Shown here: positions 26,401-39,939 of the stretch, piece after piece
How the letters are laid out: the number at the start of each line of letters is the position of its first letter
Numbering within the stretch: position 1 is the first letter of the stretch
Assembly (NCBI RefSeq): GCF_018691265.1
Contig: NW_024881276.1
Location: 3,162,001 to 3,226,000 of the forward strand
DNA length: 64,000 bases
Origin: Tyto alba
Taxonomy: Eukaryota > Chordata > Aves > Strigiformes > Tytonidae
Direction of reading: 5' to 3'
Made by a program: the position numbers and the translations under genes
The notes under the pieces: model-generated
What the model was told of the DNA's origin: nothing
What the model saw: the letters and a program-made list of their open reading frames with translations, nothing else
The model's database searches: none

Positions 26401-26418
26401 GGGCACCGTCAGGTGCCC
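26401..26418. repeat. Small perfect hairpin (7-bp stem)
   Basis: GGGCACC and GGTGCCC are separated by four bases and form a perfect GC-rich stem-loop. It sits immediately before an AT-rich stretch with three GCTAAT sites. There is no poly-T tail or other sign of a terminator. It could be chance. Confidence 0.6.
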
Positions 26419-26433
26419 AGTAACAACTAGGAT

Positions 26434-26486
26434 GTGCTAATTAGCAAATTAAGTATGCTAATGATCAGATGAGGTAGCTGCTAATA
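26434..26486. promoter_or_regulatory. Cluster of three GCTAAT homeodomain-type sites
   Basis: GCTAAT occurs at 26436-26441, 26457-26462 and 26480-26485, the first inside the palindrome GCTAATTAGC. TAAT cores are generic homeodomain targets. Spacing of about 21-23 bp puts the sites on nearly the same DNA face. No binding data; low confidence. Confidence 0.2.
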
Positions 26487-29208
26487 AGATTGACAGGGGT
26501 ATGGTTACCCTGACAGCCAAGTGGCAAATAATGTTTTGAGCAAAAAACAATAAGAAGATGAGGGTATGGGGAGGTGCCCAGCTGACCTCTCGGAAGGCCT
26601 TTGTTTTTTCAAAAGTAAGATTGTAATTTGGAGGTATGTGTGTGGGAGGTGTTGTGCTGCTCTATGGTAACCTGAATCCCTCTCATCTGGAGTCTGCCCA
26701 CAGAATAAATGCATTGTCTCTGATGGGGATGAACTGCCCACATCTGCCCAGTGCAACTGGCTAGGAAAAGTCAGACACCTGGTAGTCATAGGAATATTTG
26801 GTATTCCAATTAAACTATTCAGAAAACACAAGGGGCCATGTGACATATTCCAACCATTGATGACATTATACACACGCAACTGGAGGGACTGATCTCTCCC
26901 AGCATAAAAAAGTATTCATGGCCACAAGTGGATATTGTCTATGAACTTTCCAAGTGTTTATGGACAGTTCGATTGGAGGCCCTTGTTGGTGGCCAAAGAC
27001 AGATTTGACAGAGACAGACAGGTAAGGCAAACGGGAGGTACTGTGGTACTGTCATTTAACTTTGATGTCACCTGTTGATATTTTATTCCTTAAAAAATCC
27101 CAACCAATCAGTAGAGCCTGTGAGCCCTGACAGCTTGCCTTTGGGTGTATTTAAAAAAAAACACAACATTTTTTACTTTGTGTATTTTTCTACATTTTGT
27201 AGAATTAACTGCAGAATTACAGGTTTACTGTAGGACCTCTGAAGTGAGGCCATTTCTTAAGATCATTGAGGATTCGGGAGGCTGCTGTCAGTGTTCATGT
27301 TCTAAATCTCTCTTACCACTTATGAAGGCATCTGCATATTATGGTCTACTGAATTTCTGTTCACACCTTCTGATTTCACCTCCAAAAATTTCTAAGTTAT
27401 TAGTAAAGAGTGTAATGCTTGGTTAGGTCATTCTGGCAGAACATAAGGATTTTTCAAAAGTGCATACACGTACTCCTGCCTAATCCCAGAACCAAACAGA
27501 ACCTCTACAAACTTTCCTGTTTTAGTGGAGAGGTCCCCAGAGCCCAGAATTGTGCCTTTCTATGTGTTCAGAGCTGTCTTACTCTTGTCAGGCTTATCAG
27601 TTACTATCACGCTTCTGTTTCACCCCAGTCAGCTGCCAGAAACTGGCATTTCCCCATCTCAGTTCCCTTGAGCACTTGAGCTGTTTGTTAGCTACCTTAC
27701 AGCTCTCTTGGAGTGAGCTTTTAACACAGGGCAGTGGGAGCTACTGCTTTCTTTTCAAAACCATCTGGAAGTGGAAACGGTAGGGATATGACTGATTTTA
27801 AAATAGTGTTTCCCAAGAACCAGCAACATTTGACCAGTTTCTTCTTCTGCCTACAGGAGCATCTACTCAGAAAAGTACCCCAGTCACGAAATTATACAGT
27901 TTGGGAAAGCAATCTCCATTCCACCTCTTGAACAAAATTTTCTTTTTAAAAGTGAGAAAGAATATATTTGCACTTGAAGTATTAAAGAGATTCTGTGCAT
28001 TTAAAGACACTCCAGCATGTTTCAACACCACTGTGTGCACTTTGCAGCAGGGACCCTGTAGAAGCTGTAGATACGCTCATACATCCTGCACCCTAACCCT
28101 TTAGTCAAGTCCCAGAAAATAAACACTGTGATGCCAAAAAAAGGCCATTACTGATTTTGGCCTCAAGTATCTTAACAGTGCAAGATCTGTTGCAAGTGGG
28201 TATGGCTTTGGCCCTGAAATTTCCTTAGCTGTTTTTAGAACCTACCTTTTGGGATGGAGTAGCATTTATCTTTCTTACACTCTTCCCTCTGGGGTTTATG
28301 TAAGGTTTTAAACTAACTCTAGTGAGGACCATGAATTGATAAGTGTGAAGGGTTTACTGTGTTGAGTTTCTTCCAGAACTGCTGCTATCTAAATAAGATT
28401 ATCGAAGGATGGGCACTATCAGATACTGAATCTTGAAGGAGGAGCTGGTGACTTGCAATCTCCTTCCAGCTGAGGAGCTAGAGATTCTTGCAAGATATAT
28501 AGGATTGCTAATGGTCCAGGAGAGAGTGACAACTTCAGTGGGATAAGCAGGATTTAAATCAGTGGAGTAGCAGTGGGATTGCAGAATATGCATTTTCCTA
28601 TTTACATTTTCCAAGGTGATTTTGGTTCACCTACTGATGCTTCTTCTTCTATTTTCCCTCTATTGTACCTGTAGAAATTGAACAGTTGGGAAACTGCTCT
28701 CTGGGTGCTTCCAGTGGATGACACAAAGTGGGGCTCTAGGTGAAGTAAATATAAAACATTCAGTGGTTTGGTGCTAATAAAAATACGAAGAATTAAAATA
28801 TGCATCCCTGTCGCTAGGATCTTGCTCTTGAATAGTGTGTTTCTTTTGGGGGAACTGTGTAATGGTGATCATTTTAAGTGATCGGTTTAAGTAATGGATG
28901 TTACCTGTGAGTTGCAATAATGCCCTTGGTTGGCACGTTTTGGGTATGGGCTCACCATCCACTTGTGATGGGGCTGAGCAGTGTGGTGAAGTGGCTTTGG
29001 AGGAGAGAAGAAGGGGCTGAGCACTCCACGAAAATGCTCTCACCCCAAGACCAAGGCCAGGCTGCCCCCAGGGATGATACCACCGTCTTTTGTGGAAAAA
29101 TTGGCACCAGAAGCAGTGCTGGAAGCTGCTGTCTTTCTTTCTTCAGACACTGAACCTCCTTGGTACCTTTGCCAGTAGTGCTCACAAGCGTGGACACGGA
29201 GGTGGACC

Positions 29209-29262
29209 AAGGGAGGCTAAATGACTTTCAGGGAGTCAATGGCAAAGTGAAAAAGAACATAA
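29209..29262 (-). mobile_element. Possible MIR-type SINE remnant, minus strand
   Basis: 'ggaggctaaatgactttcag' followed by 'gagtcaatggcaaagtg' resembles the inverted MIR segment that normally reads 'gaggttaaatgacttgccc ... agtcagtggcagagc'. Only about 55 bp can be followed, so the call is weak. Confidence 0.3.
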
Positions 29263-32200
29263 TCTATACAGGATACTTTACGTTATGTTGGGTCTCTTTA
29301 TTCCTATTCCAGTTATATCTAGGTATCGATCACTCTACTGCATTCAGCTATAATATTTTTCTTGTAAAGAAATGAACTATGTGAATGAGCTTGGAGACAA
29401 ATTTTAAAATATTTAAAGCTGTCCTTCTCCTCAAATCTAACTTTTATGTTAGTTGTTTACATACATAATTTAATAACTTGCATATATTTTTTTTTTATAT
29501 ATTATTCTGACAGTTGTAAATGAAACTGGATTCAGGGAAAATATTCTGGTACATGGAATCTCAAAATACACATTTGCATTGGTAAGGTACTAGTGTATAT
29601 TTTGTAGGGCTTATATTACTACTCATTGTGGTTAGTGGTTAGTATGACTATCATGTTTTTGCAGTATTACGTATCCGAGAAAATGTAATTTTTTCTATTC
29701 CTTTTAAAATCAAATTACAATGTGACATTCAATAAAATATCTTTTGTGCAGCTAATAAAAATGAGATCCCATCTCACTGCTTTGACAAATAAACCACACA
29801 AGTCAAAATACTGCCTCTGATACAGTTTATAGCTTAAGCTTTCATGTCAGCCTTTCCTATAAAAAAGCCCCATTATTTATTAATAGCCTTCTATGTCTTA
29901 AAAGTTTCTTTTTCTTGTGTGGAGAAAAAATCATTTGCCTTTTAATGGGGTGTCAGATTTGTTTTCCAAACCTTCTAAAAGGTTATCGTTGTTACATATG
30001 GACAAGTGCTTTTTTCAGAATCAATGTAAACTCTGTTACCAGGGTAATTTACTGCAGTCCCCTGGTAGCTGTACGGAAAACTTAATTTCACCATTTTGCA
30101 AAGTGGAGGGGTGGGACTCTTTCCTTGTGGTTAACTATTTTCACATGGAGTGAAAAGAAAATGCATGCTTCTAGCACATACTAAATAACTGATGGGCTCT
30201 TACCCTCTATTTGAGTTCAGGGCACACTGGCAGTCTGGTAGGGTTCATGGCAAAGAAGGATGACTGACCCAATTAGATATACCATAAAACCTTTTGGCAA
30301 TTAACTCCCAACGAACCAAAAGATTCAGGCTAATGCTAACAGTGGATAATAAAAGCTTGTTAAATTTCCGTCCATTACCCACACATATACCCACACGAAT
30401 ATCTGAGCCACATTTCTGATGACAGAGAAGTCTGTACGGAGGGAAGAATATTCTATGAAAAATACAGAGGTGTCAGGTTTGAGTCTATCTTGCAGTTTGA
30501 GTTAAGAAATGACATGAGACACCAGCAAATATCAAATTCAGACTTGTGTATTTAATTAGAGTTTGCATTAGCAGCTGCAGTACTTTATTGTGAAAAAGGC
30601 AATAATAACAGTATTTTTTCTTCAACAAACTCTACTTAGAAAAAACCCAGAACCAGAAACCACTAGGAACTACTTATGACCCGAACAACATTTTTGGATT
30701 AAATTAATTACTTTTTGCTAGTATTTTCTCTTAACTTGTTTAATTGCTAATGTATTTGGGAGTGCTGCCTACATCTGCATGGTGAAGAGTTGATTTCTCA
30801 ACAGTCATCTGCTCTCTAAATCCGACAGTTCATGATCTTTCTGTCCACATTGGTGGCTGTTCACCAGACTAAAGACAGCTCACCATATCCATGCTGTGCT
30901 TAAGAGGAAGCAAGCTGGTGTTGTCTGCTACCAAACTGGACTGGGGCACAGATGGCAGTCAAATTTTAGAACAACATTCTAATAGGATAAGTAGGGAAAA
31001 AAATCCAAAACCAAGCAACCTTAATTAATAGTACGATGAAACTTGATAAATTTGTGGATGAGATCATGTAGCACCTGTTGCCCGTGATAATAACTGACTG
31101 AATTCAGTGACCTACTGTGTCTATGTCACGTGTTATATGAAGAATTCTTCCATAGGAAGCTTTCAGTAAGGTGTCATTTTCATATTAAAAAAAGATTTTG
31201 TCAGAGTGTCTTGGACCATTTTCAAATATGAATTTATACTGATAGTGGGATCCAACACCCTCAACACTTGTCTGTTTGTGTTCTCAGGAGAATTACCACT
31301 CACTCACATGCTGAGAATTTCTGAAAAACCTGCTGATGTTCACTTCTCAGCAGGATCAGTCTGCATCTCTTCTCCCTCAAAAAATCGTAAGTGCAAGATG
31401 AATGTCTCTGTTTAGTGACTTTGGAGCTTTGATTTCCAAGATCAGGAACATATTTCAGGGACAGTTTTTTCCCTCACCATCTTCACACCTGTGCATTTGG
31501 GAGACAATATTTCATTGACTGGAGAAGGAAAGGACATGTTGCATGTCATTCATCCAGCTCATCTCTAGCAGTTTGTATTTTGGGCACTATTTCTTTCCTG
31601 ATGCATGAGTCTACATGGCATACTGCAGAGCAGAGGTATTCAGTGGAGAGAAAACTAATCCAGGTAACGTAGATGAATCAGTGTAGACATAGTAGAGCAA
31701 AACTTGATCTATGTGCATTTACAGATAAGCTCCTACTTCACCTGGTTTATGTAGAGGCCACTCGGTGTTTGTACCTTGCATTATATCCTGAGTCTGCTGT
31801 CAGAGAGACATGTGAGTGTGCAGGTAAAGCATTAGGCCTCAGATGATGAAGCTGTATTATAGCCAATAAACAGAATTTTGGCATATGGAGGCTGCATGAC
31901 TCTGCTTTGATCTGTATTGTTGGAGTAGCAAGGTGATGATGCAGCAGCATGTCCTTCAGCTGTTGGGCAAAACACTCAGAATCGGTATAGACCATGCACA
32001 CCCTGGGTCTTCCTTGCAGTAGGTCTCCAAAGTGTATGACACCTTGGTATAAAATAAAAATAAATTGAATATGTTTTCACATGCTATCATTGCACCAGTC
32101 GGCTACAATATGGACATGTTCATAGTTTCATTCCTAGAATACAAGTTATTTTTTGTTGGATTCTGGGTTTAGGGTTCTTCCTCACCATAATGTGAGTTAA

Positions 32201-33009
32201 TATGTGACTGTAGCAAGCCTAGAAAATGAAAACCATTTGGACATTCACCAGTTTCCTCTTCTCCTCATGGGTCAGGTACCACTGAAAAAGCAAAGGCCAC
32301 CATCGGACCGAGATACTGACATTTCTCTGGTCGAGATTAGTACACAGGCACTCTTGTCATACATAGGAACAGTGAGGGGATGAAGTATGCTCAGTCCCCC
32401 CCGCAGCCCCTGCGTGTTGGCTCAACCTGTTCAGAGTAACGAGACAGTGGGACACTCTGTAAGTTGATGGAAATCTTCAGATAACTTAGCTTCTAAATTG
32501 AAATGATTTTCCAGTGAACATTAACAAACAGATCTTTTTGTACAAAACTGAATAATTTGGCTAAAAACATGTGGATTTTCAAAAGGTGAAAAAAGACCAG
32601 TTCCCAGCTGAGATGGCACTCCCTGACAAATAGCATATTGCTCTATCAAAGCAGAAGTCTTGTCTGTGATATTGTTGTAAGAATTATTTTAACACAGTGA
32701 ACCCCAGGTTTTTTCTTTAGAAACTCTTCCTTTTTAGGCATTATCCTTAAATTTCTAAATATTACTACTACTTCTTTTGTCACACTGTGGCAGTCACACA
32801 ACATGAAACATTTTTGCTCAGACTATTAACATTTGGCAAAGTTACAATGTCTGAAACTGAGGTCTTATAATGGGAAGTATTAAATAACTATAACTCACTA
32901 AGCAGCTCTATCTACATAAGCTCAAAAATATAGCTGTAAAAGCGGGAAAGCTCTCCTAAAATATAGCACTGGGCTTCCAAGTGATTGTACTTTTTATCTG
33001 AGCTTGCAC

Positions 33010-33115
33010 TGGGGCAATGAAGTCATTGGAAGGTCAAGTGATCCACCCAACTGGCAGTCAGTGACCTAGTCACTATCACAGCCCATGGAATTTCCTGGCT
33101 CCCAGCGAGGTACAA
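33010..33115 (-). mobile_element. Possible MIR-type SINE remnant, minus strand
   Basis: 'aaggtcaagtgatccaccca' and, 60 bp later, 'tttcctggctcccagc' have the order and approximate spacing of the inverted MIR core and the region before its box B. The middle has diverged too far to follow. The identification is tentative. Confidence 0.28.
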
Positions 33116-33994
33116 GGTAAGTGACACTAAGGTACATCTTCTCTCAGTTTCCATTATGCTTCTAATCTCTCTTCACTACAGTAATGAATGATAATGAGTT
33201 GCAATCTTTTCTCTGGGTTGTTCTTGCTGCTGCAATCGGTGACACTTATTGTTACAATAATGATATAAGTGGAGAAAAAAATTGTGCTAAGTGATATTAC
33301 GAATAAGTAAACCTAAATAACTTACAAAAAGAACAGCGGTTGCAATAACTTGTTAGAAAGGACAGTCTTACTCAGTGTGTCCATATCAGGCAGGTCACCC
33401 TCTCCTTCAGCCGGAATGGAAAATGGTGGGAAAAAAATGGACATGATTCAGTAACCTGCTGCTTATGTGAACAAGTCTTACTGACGCAAGGATGGGTGAG
33501 GACAGCTACATAATTGACCTGATGATAATTACTATGTAAACTCAGTTATCCCAGCACTGAGGATCAAGATCCTTTTATGCACTTGCACTTAGGTGCTGGT
33601 GAATATTAAGCATTTCAGACTCACGGGGAACCAATTTTAAAAATTGCTTAGTGGCCATAACTCAGGTCAGCTTTTTTGAAAGAATTTAAAACTTCTTCAA
33701 AAGACAACAGGTTTTCAATCCTGCTCTGCACTCTGTGGCGCTCACTGGGCCAGCTGTGCTCTGTGGAGGCTGTTGGGTGCTGCATCCTTTATCAAAGTCT
33801 GATTCCTACATTGTGCACTTTGCCTGAGGAGGAAGGGGGTGAGGAGGAAGTAGGAAAAAGCCTTCATCTATCAATGTCTCTTTTTCTTCTCCTCCAGCCC
33901 TCTCTCAACCCTTGTCTCTTCAACACCCCTGTTACAACACTTGCATCTCCAGCACAGATCCAACTAGAAAGAAATAACATCTCTGAGCTGGGGC

Positions 33995-34110
33995 TGGAAA
34001 ATACCGTGGCAGAAGAGTATGAGTTAGGGACAGTTTTGGGGAGAGGTGGATAAAGACCGCAGTCAGCAGTGTTGATCCTCTTTGCTGCTAAGCTCAAAGC
34101 ATATCCCATC
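33995..34110 (+). pseudogene. Possible protein-kinase glycine-loop fossil
   Basis: At 34012-34050 the plus-strand frame reads EEYELGTVLGRGG and then hits a stop (TAA, 34051-34053). The pattern Y-x-L-G-x-x-L-G-x-G-G matches the start of a Ser/Thr kinase domain, especially PIM-type kinases. After the stop, the same frame gives residues including FAAKL (about 34078-34092), a weak echo of the strand that follows the loop. No VAIK lysine, HRD or DFG motif is found. Known: PIM-like kinase genes are greatly expanded in some songbirds. Inference: a short decayed fragment of such a gene. Chance is a serious alternative because only about 13 residues match. The open frame starts at 33676; its upstream part has no recognised domain. 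Confidence 0.22.
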
Positions 34111-36879
34111 AGTGTGTTCTGGTAACAGTATTAGCAAAGTTGGCAGCTGGTGAAAATTCAATAGGAATGGAATCCTTTGTGTATTTTAGCATGAGAATAT
34201 TCCATATGTTTGATGCTATCCCCTTAATCACCTTATGCAATGTTCATGATCTCGATTTTCTTCAGTCTACTGAAACGCTATGCTGTTTTTTTTTGTAGCT
34301 AGTTGTAAATATGTGTGTGTGTGTGCTTGCAGATCACTATAATTACTTTATACTGTATTTGTTTGTTTTGCTTTGTTCTGTTTTGTTTTTTTCTTTTCAT
34401 CCCCAATTTGTGATGTCCATTGTCATCATCCCTCTAATATCTTATTTTTGAAATTCAGCTACTGGTTTCCTTTCTATTTAAAATCAATGTTTGATTCCTA
34501 CAAGGACACAAATACAAATCCACTCATAAACATAACAACTCCTGGAGGAATTGAGGAGTCTAACTGGTTGCTTAGAAGTCCTGGGTGTAAGAGTACTCAA
34601 AATTTCATACAGTATGGGAGCCTGCACTGTCTGTAAACCTTGGAATCCCCATAGTATGTGATGTGTGTCATGGGGTAAGGTGCAACTTGGGTTGCTTATG
34701 TTTATGCAACTCCTCCTATCTATGCTGTGGCTAAATCCATCCCCTTACACCAAAAAAACAACTAACTTGTTTATTAACCTTTGCAGCTCTAGCAGACATT
34801 TTGCTATTACTTAGTTTCATCTGTGGTGCTGGTTCCTTCTGTGAATTGTTGCTTCTGCTGGAACAGAGAAGCAGAGAACTTATACAAAAGTATTTTTTTT
34901 TTTATATTTAGCTACTAATTCCCCAGGTCTCATTTGTCAACATCAGTCAGAAAGCCTATTATCTGTTTAAAAGAACCATTTATTACAGTCACTATTTTTC
35001 TCCTACTCTTTGGGTTAAGAAAAAAATTTTAAATTGATGTGAGTCTTTTAACCTTCAGTTTGATAAAGTCTGGGTTATGAAGTAGGATTTTTCAGTGGCT
35101 CACTGAAGTAATTAAAGTTAGCTCTTCTAGTTTAAAGCATGATGAAAGCTTTGAAACACCCATCCTCTCTCTATCCATTCATGTGTTCTAAAGCTTTAGC
35201 TCTTATGAAATCCATTATAAAATGTCTGTTGATGGTTTTGGTGGTGTCGGCTGTATCAGGGAGAGTTCCACCAAGGTGGCCAGGCCGGAGAATCACAATC
35301 CCTTAAAAGAGAGCAACGGTGAGAGTTGAATTGCTGCTCTCCACCCTTGAAATACTTACATCTGTACTGCTGTGTGATAACAAGTATTTCAAACCTATGA
35401 AAAATGGATTGTGAAGATTATTCTTTCATGAAGAACAGTTTCTACTCTTACCATAGTAAGCAGTAGGTGCAACTGAACAAATAATCCATTTGCTAAATTT
35501 TTATTGTTTTTCTGCATAATCTGTGTAGCAACTTTTGATTTTCTTGAAGATAGTTGTTCTAAGTAGTTTAACGCCACCCAGAAAAATTTCTGATCCTACA
35601 GATTTGTTTTGAGTATTTGATGCATGCAACTGGACTTTTGCTGGTTAATTTATCAGCTACATCACACAATATTGTCTCTGCTTTATCGGGAATGAGCATA
35701 ATTCTTCAAATTGCGTATCTGCTGGGAATACAGTGTTCCTGAATTAAAAATTTGTATTCTAAGAGTATACTGTAGTATTCGTTTAACTTTCATTTTCCAT
35801 GAATGTTTCATGTACTTTGTACTGGTTAATAACATGAAGAGGCTTTATGTTTCCAAAACTCTTCTTGTGGTGTATGGGGGAATTTATAAAGCTGTTTTGA
35901 CTACAGCTCACTAGTAGTTTGCAAGCAGAATTTTTCAAGTCACTTCCAAACTCTTCTTTCTTGAAACATTTTCTGCATCCTCCACAGGCCACCATAATGC
36001 TGCTCTCAAAATTTGTATTTAACCTGAAATGTCTTCTGAAAGTTAATGAAAAAAAGAGCACAAAAACCCCCAGAGCAGTATTTCATCTTAGCCCACATTC
36101 TCTTCTATTTTGGGAGGCAATGGCCCAGCTAGGGTCAGCAATGAGGCGATTACTTGCTTATTCTAGAGAAACTTTATGAGAAAAATAAACCATCAGTTTT
36201 TCCAGGGAGGACTCCTACTGCTTTTCTACCAGAATATAAGGCATGTTAATTTTGCTTCTAGGTACAAATATCAGGAGTTATAAAACAAGAAAATTCTTCT
36301 GTCTGTCTCTGTGTCTGCATTTTAGATCCAGTCCCACACTTCTGTCTCTCTTCCTCCCTTCCCCTTGCAGGAGCTCTCCCTTTCCTATGGTCATACTGGT
36401 ACATATGTCTTGAGGATGGCAGTTTCCTTCTCTGATTAAATTTAAGCAACAACAGCTGCTGGGTATTGGGCTGGCAATGTTGGAAGGGGCTGTCCATCAC
36501 CCTCCCTCCCCATCAAGCCCTTGGTGTCTGGCCAGTGCCCAGAGATGCTGCACACTTGGGGGGCAGGTTGAACCACCACTCTACGTGGAAGCCCAGGAGC
36601 CCCAGCTGTGGTTTCAACAATATTCTTGGGGATATGAGCCATTCAGGACCATGACTTTCCAGAAACATGGCTTTGATGGGGCTGTCATCAGCCATCTGAG
36701 ACAGCCCTTCCGGGAATGTGGTCAGAGCCTGGCGGTTTGTCAGATGTACAGTCACTGAAGTACCTGTGGAAGCACAGTACATGGAGCTGGATAACCATAA
36801 CGCTCATTCTCACATCACTTCCACATTTTAAACCCAATATACCTGCTTGTAAATAGAATTTCAATAGGGTTGCATGTTA
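34111..36879. other. Non-genic stretch
   Basis: No gene recognised. A (TG)n run of seven units lies at about 34312-34325, followed by a T/G-rich low-complexity segment to about 34395. Overlapping frames on both strands at 36442-36782 come from a moderately GC-rich stretch and carry no domain. Confidence 0.5.
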
Positions 36880-37260
36880 TTCATTTTTAGGGAAGTCTGG
36901 TGGCTGCGGAAATCCTAAATCACAGCATTTGCTTCCTGCTTGATGCTAATTTGGGCCAGTTCCAGCCAACGGAGTTCCTTTTCCATTGTGTCATTTAATT
37001 ACACATTTACCCATGTTTCTCAGCTAGTACAAGCCTTAATATATGGCCTCTTAATCTAATACTGATCTATTAAAAACTACACTCAGTATTTTAAAGTGTT
37101 AGACAACAGATGGAATTGACAGTTTTAATAGGTAGCAACTAACATCATCTCCCAATCTACACCTCTGTATTGGATTTCAAGCAACTGATATCACTGTGGA
37201 CATGTGCAGATATGGGGCTTGCATTTAAAGTCAGAAATTCAATCAATAGCCTGTCTCTCA
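36880..37260. promoter_or_regulatory. Candidate conserved non-coding block
   Basis: Non-repetitive sequence with many homeodomain-type TTAATT/TAAT cores, a CCATTGTG SOX-like site near 36984 and few stop-free frames. It has the look of an enhancer-type element, but conservation cannot be assessed here. Confidence 0.17.
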
Positions 37261-38377
37261 ACAGAGCTTACTAGATTATACCAGTTAGAAGTGACCATCT
37301 GGCCTAATCTTGGGAGTTCTGAGATATCATGTAGATCTTTTTCACTAATGTCATTTTTATTTGGTTAACATTAATAAACTGTAGCAAACATTGCAAATCT
37401 TGCAATCTGAAGCTGTAACTCAATTTTTGGCTTTTACACGAGACAAGTCAAACATCTGCTTCTCTAGAGGGAACGTGCGTGAAAGCGAGCAAAAGAATGA
37501 TGCTATCGCTCTGAAGATTTTACTGTCTTTCTAGGTGTTGTGAAATGATGGAAAGTGGCAGCCTTTTTTATTTACTAAAAGAAAAGTGTATTACTAAAAG
37601 GTATCCAACAACTAATGTGATTATTTCTGTGAATACAAAATATGGAGGGAGATACGTAGATAGCATTCTGGGGGTTAAAGTTTCAGAGTATTCTATGACT
37701 GCGATAAAAGAAGAACGTACATTACATATTCATCTACCAGATTTATGCTACAAATAAAGTCTAACTTTTAATCTGGTAGAGTCAATATATATCACAAATC
37801 TGTGATCAGCCCTTTAACTCTGTCACAACCAGAATGTATAAACTCTGAAAAGACTTTTTTAATGCCAGTCAGGAATATTCTCTTTACTTGTGATTCTTCC
37901 CTCCTTAAAATTAAATTTCAAATTCTCTTTTGTGTTTGGTTGAACACCAGAATTATTAGAAGTTCAAAAATTCTCTGTTCACAAAAAAGATAAATTAAGG
38001 TCAGTGTCCCAGGTCGAACTGTAACTTTGTACACATAAGTGGCACAACAGTGATTCAATTATGCAAATTATTGTAACTGGATTTTGATCTTGCAAAATAA
38101 AAAATAGAAGCGATTTTTAAATGGATCTGATGTAATTGGAACTGTTGAAATTCTGGAAATGATTCTTTTCAGCTTTGACCCATTTGTGATCAACTGAAAT
38201 TTTTAAAATGTCAGTGTGGGAGTGCAACATGAAAGCTCATGGGTGGGGAGGGGGAGAAGCAAGACAGGCAATATTGTTAAAAATAAACAATGTAGGAAGA
38301 AACTGTAATTAAAAAAGAATATTTGGGAACTTAATTGAAGTAGTACCTCTCATGGGGTCCTGTTGCAGGGTGCAGGG
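37261..38377. other. Non-genic stretch
   Basis: AT-rich with no recognised gene. A short phrase near 37284-37330 loosely recalls an old amniote repeat, but too little matches to call it. Confidence 0.5.
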
Positions 38378-38532
38378 GATAGGGACTGGATTAGAAACCA
38401 AAGAAGCATGTCCTTCTCTTGACCTTTGTACTCAAAACTATATGAGGCTGGGCAAGCCATTTCAGCCCCGTGTGCCCTCAATTCTCCATTCAAAAATGAT
38501 GAGAATGATTGTTCCCTGCCTTTATTTTCCGA
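38378..38532 (+). mobile_element. MIR-type SINE remnant, plus strand
   Basis: The order follows the MIR core: 'agggactggattagaaacc' (tRNA-related head), 'gaggctgggcaagccatttc', 'ccccgtgtgccctcaattct', 'attcaaaaatgatgagaatg'. These correspond to the MIR phrases for 'gaccttgggcaagtcatttc', 'ctctgtgcctcagtttcc' and 'atctgtaaaatggggataat'. Known: MIRs predate the split of mammals from birds and reptiles and survive in birds only as scattered, diverged relics. Strong divergence fits that age. Confidence 0.7.
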
Positions 38533-39939
38533 AACTAAGTTCTATCATTTAATGCATTCTAAAGAGCCAGGCTGTGTTGCTATTACAAAGTGTTTCACTT
38601 ACAAAATGGAACTAGCTGATTTTGACATTAAAAAAACCCCGCTCTACCTCCTACAAAACAAGCTCTGGAATACAGACAAGACCCTTATATCCTGAAAACA
38701 ATCAGAAAGGGTAAAATTTCAATGGTGTTATTGTAAGAAGAAAATTTCAAAGTTGGAAGGAAAATAGAACCTGGAAAAACTGCAACATCAGGGAATAGTA
38801 CCCTTGATAAATTAAGTACTTTTTTTTTGGAAGAACAAAAATTTGGTAAATATTATTCTTGAAATATCTTGGATATGACTTTTTTGCAAATAATATTTTA
38901 TTTTTTTAGTTTATTTTCCTGTTTTATGGTGAAAGCTGAAAAGCTGAAGTGGACTTCAGTTCCTGATTTTTTTTCTTTGTGTCCTCCCTCACTCTCAGAA
39001 TTCTTATTCAATGTAAAAAATATTGTCTCTTTCAAAATGCACCACAGGTGATGCTACCATTTGTTAGCCAGATCTAGTAAGGAAGCAGTATTTGTTTACA
39101 AGAAAAAAAAAAAATTAATTCTTTGGTAGGAGGAAAACCCTACATTTATCCATTGCTAGTAGTTTATTGACTAGTAGCAGAACACAGCTAACGGCTTCTT
39201 CTATGCTAGCAGGTTACGCATACAGAGTACATTCTTTAACTTTCCGTTTCTCACTGTAGTTAATAAATCAGGATGCAGATGAGAGATTCATAGTTAATTT
39301 TCACTAGCTAGCACAGCATGTCTCAGCCTATAAAGTCCTGGAAGTCTTGGGCTGTGAATTCCTTGATACTGACAAGCCAAACAGCTTAGAAATTATAATT
39401 ATAAGTTACAAGTGTCTTAAGGGTTGTTCTTCTGACATAAAACTAATTTCATGTTTTTATTCATAATGTGAAAGAGACGAGAGGATAGGGCCTTATTTAG
39501 ATTGAGCTCCCAGAGATATCACAGGCTCTGTTTCCTGATTATAATGGGAAGAGATAACTTACTTTGTTCCTTGTAGCTAGTTGATTCTTTCTGTGTGCTT
39601 TTTTTTTTGACAATCAGGCTAATGAAAAGTGGGATTTCTTCCGCTTTTTGTCCAAGCTTTTTTCACAGGCAGATATCTACTGCTGACTCTTCTTTTCCTT
39701 AATGGGAGTCATGCCAGACATTTTTGGGCTCCCTCCTTGTGAACTGATTCCAGCTTGACGCCTCCTTTTGCATGAGTATCATTTTCTTTGGTCAAGCAAC
39801 TCCCTGAGTAGCAAAATGAGAAGGTGAGACCTGGGAAGGAACCAAGGAAAATATAGATTCAGAGGGTGAGGAAAGTCCTCATCACCCCTTTCCTGAAAGG
39901 AAACATGACATTCTAGATGACAATTTATAAGAGCATGTA
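38533..39939. other. Non-genic stretch
   Basis: No gene recognised. An A12 run lies at about 39103-39114. Open frames are under 90 codons and anonymous. Confidence 0.5.

Larger units (their letters stand above)
26487..33675. other. Long non-genic stretch with rare old SINE debris
   Basis: Seven kilobases without a recognisable gene. Short frames of up to 124 codons on both strands have no domains. Two weak MIR-like fragments are listed separately (29209-29262, 33010-33115). The block around 30540-30770 is rich in TTAATT/TAATTA homeodomain cores but otherwise unremarkable. Confidence 0.5.

Noticed and set aside
33676..33994. Upstream part of the 125-codon frame that ends in the kinase-like motif
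   Set aside because: No similarity to a kinase N-terminus is visible; only the last 13 residues are suggestive.
37284..37330. Phrase resembling an old amniote repeat ('accagttagaagtgaccatc')
   Set aside because: Fewer than 50 bp match loosely; this cannot be separated from chance.
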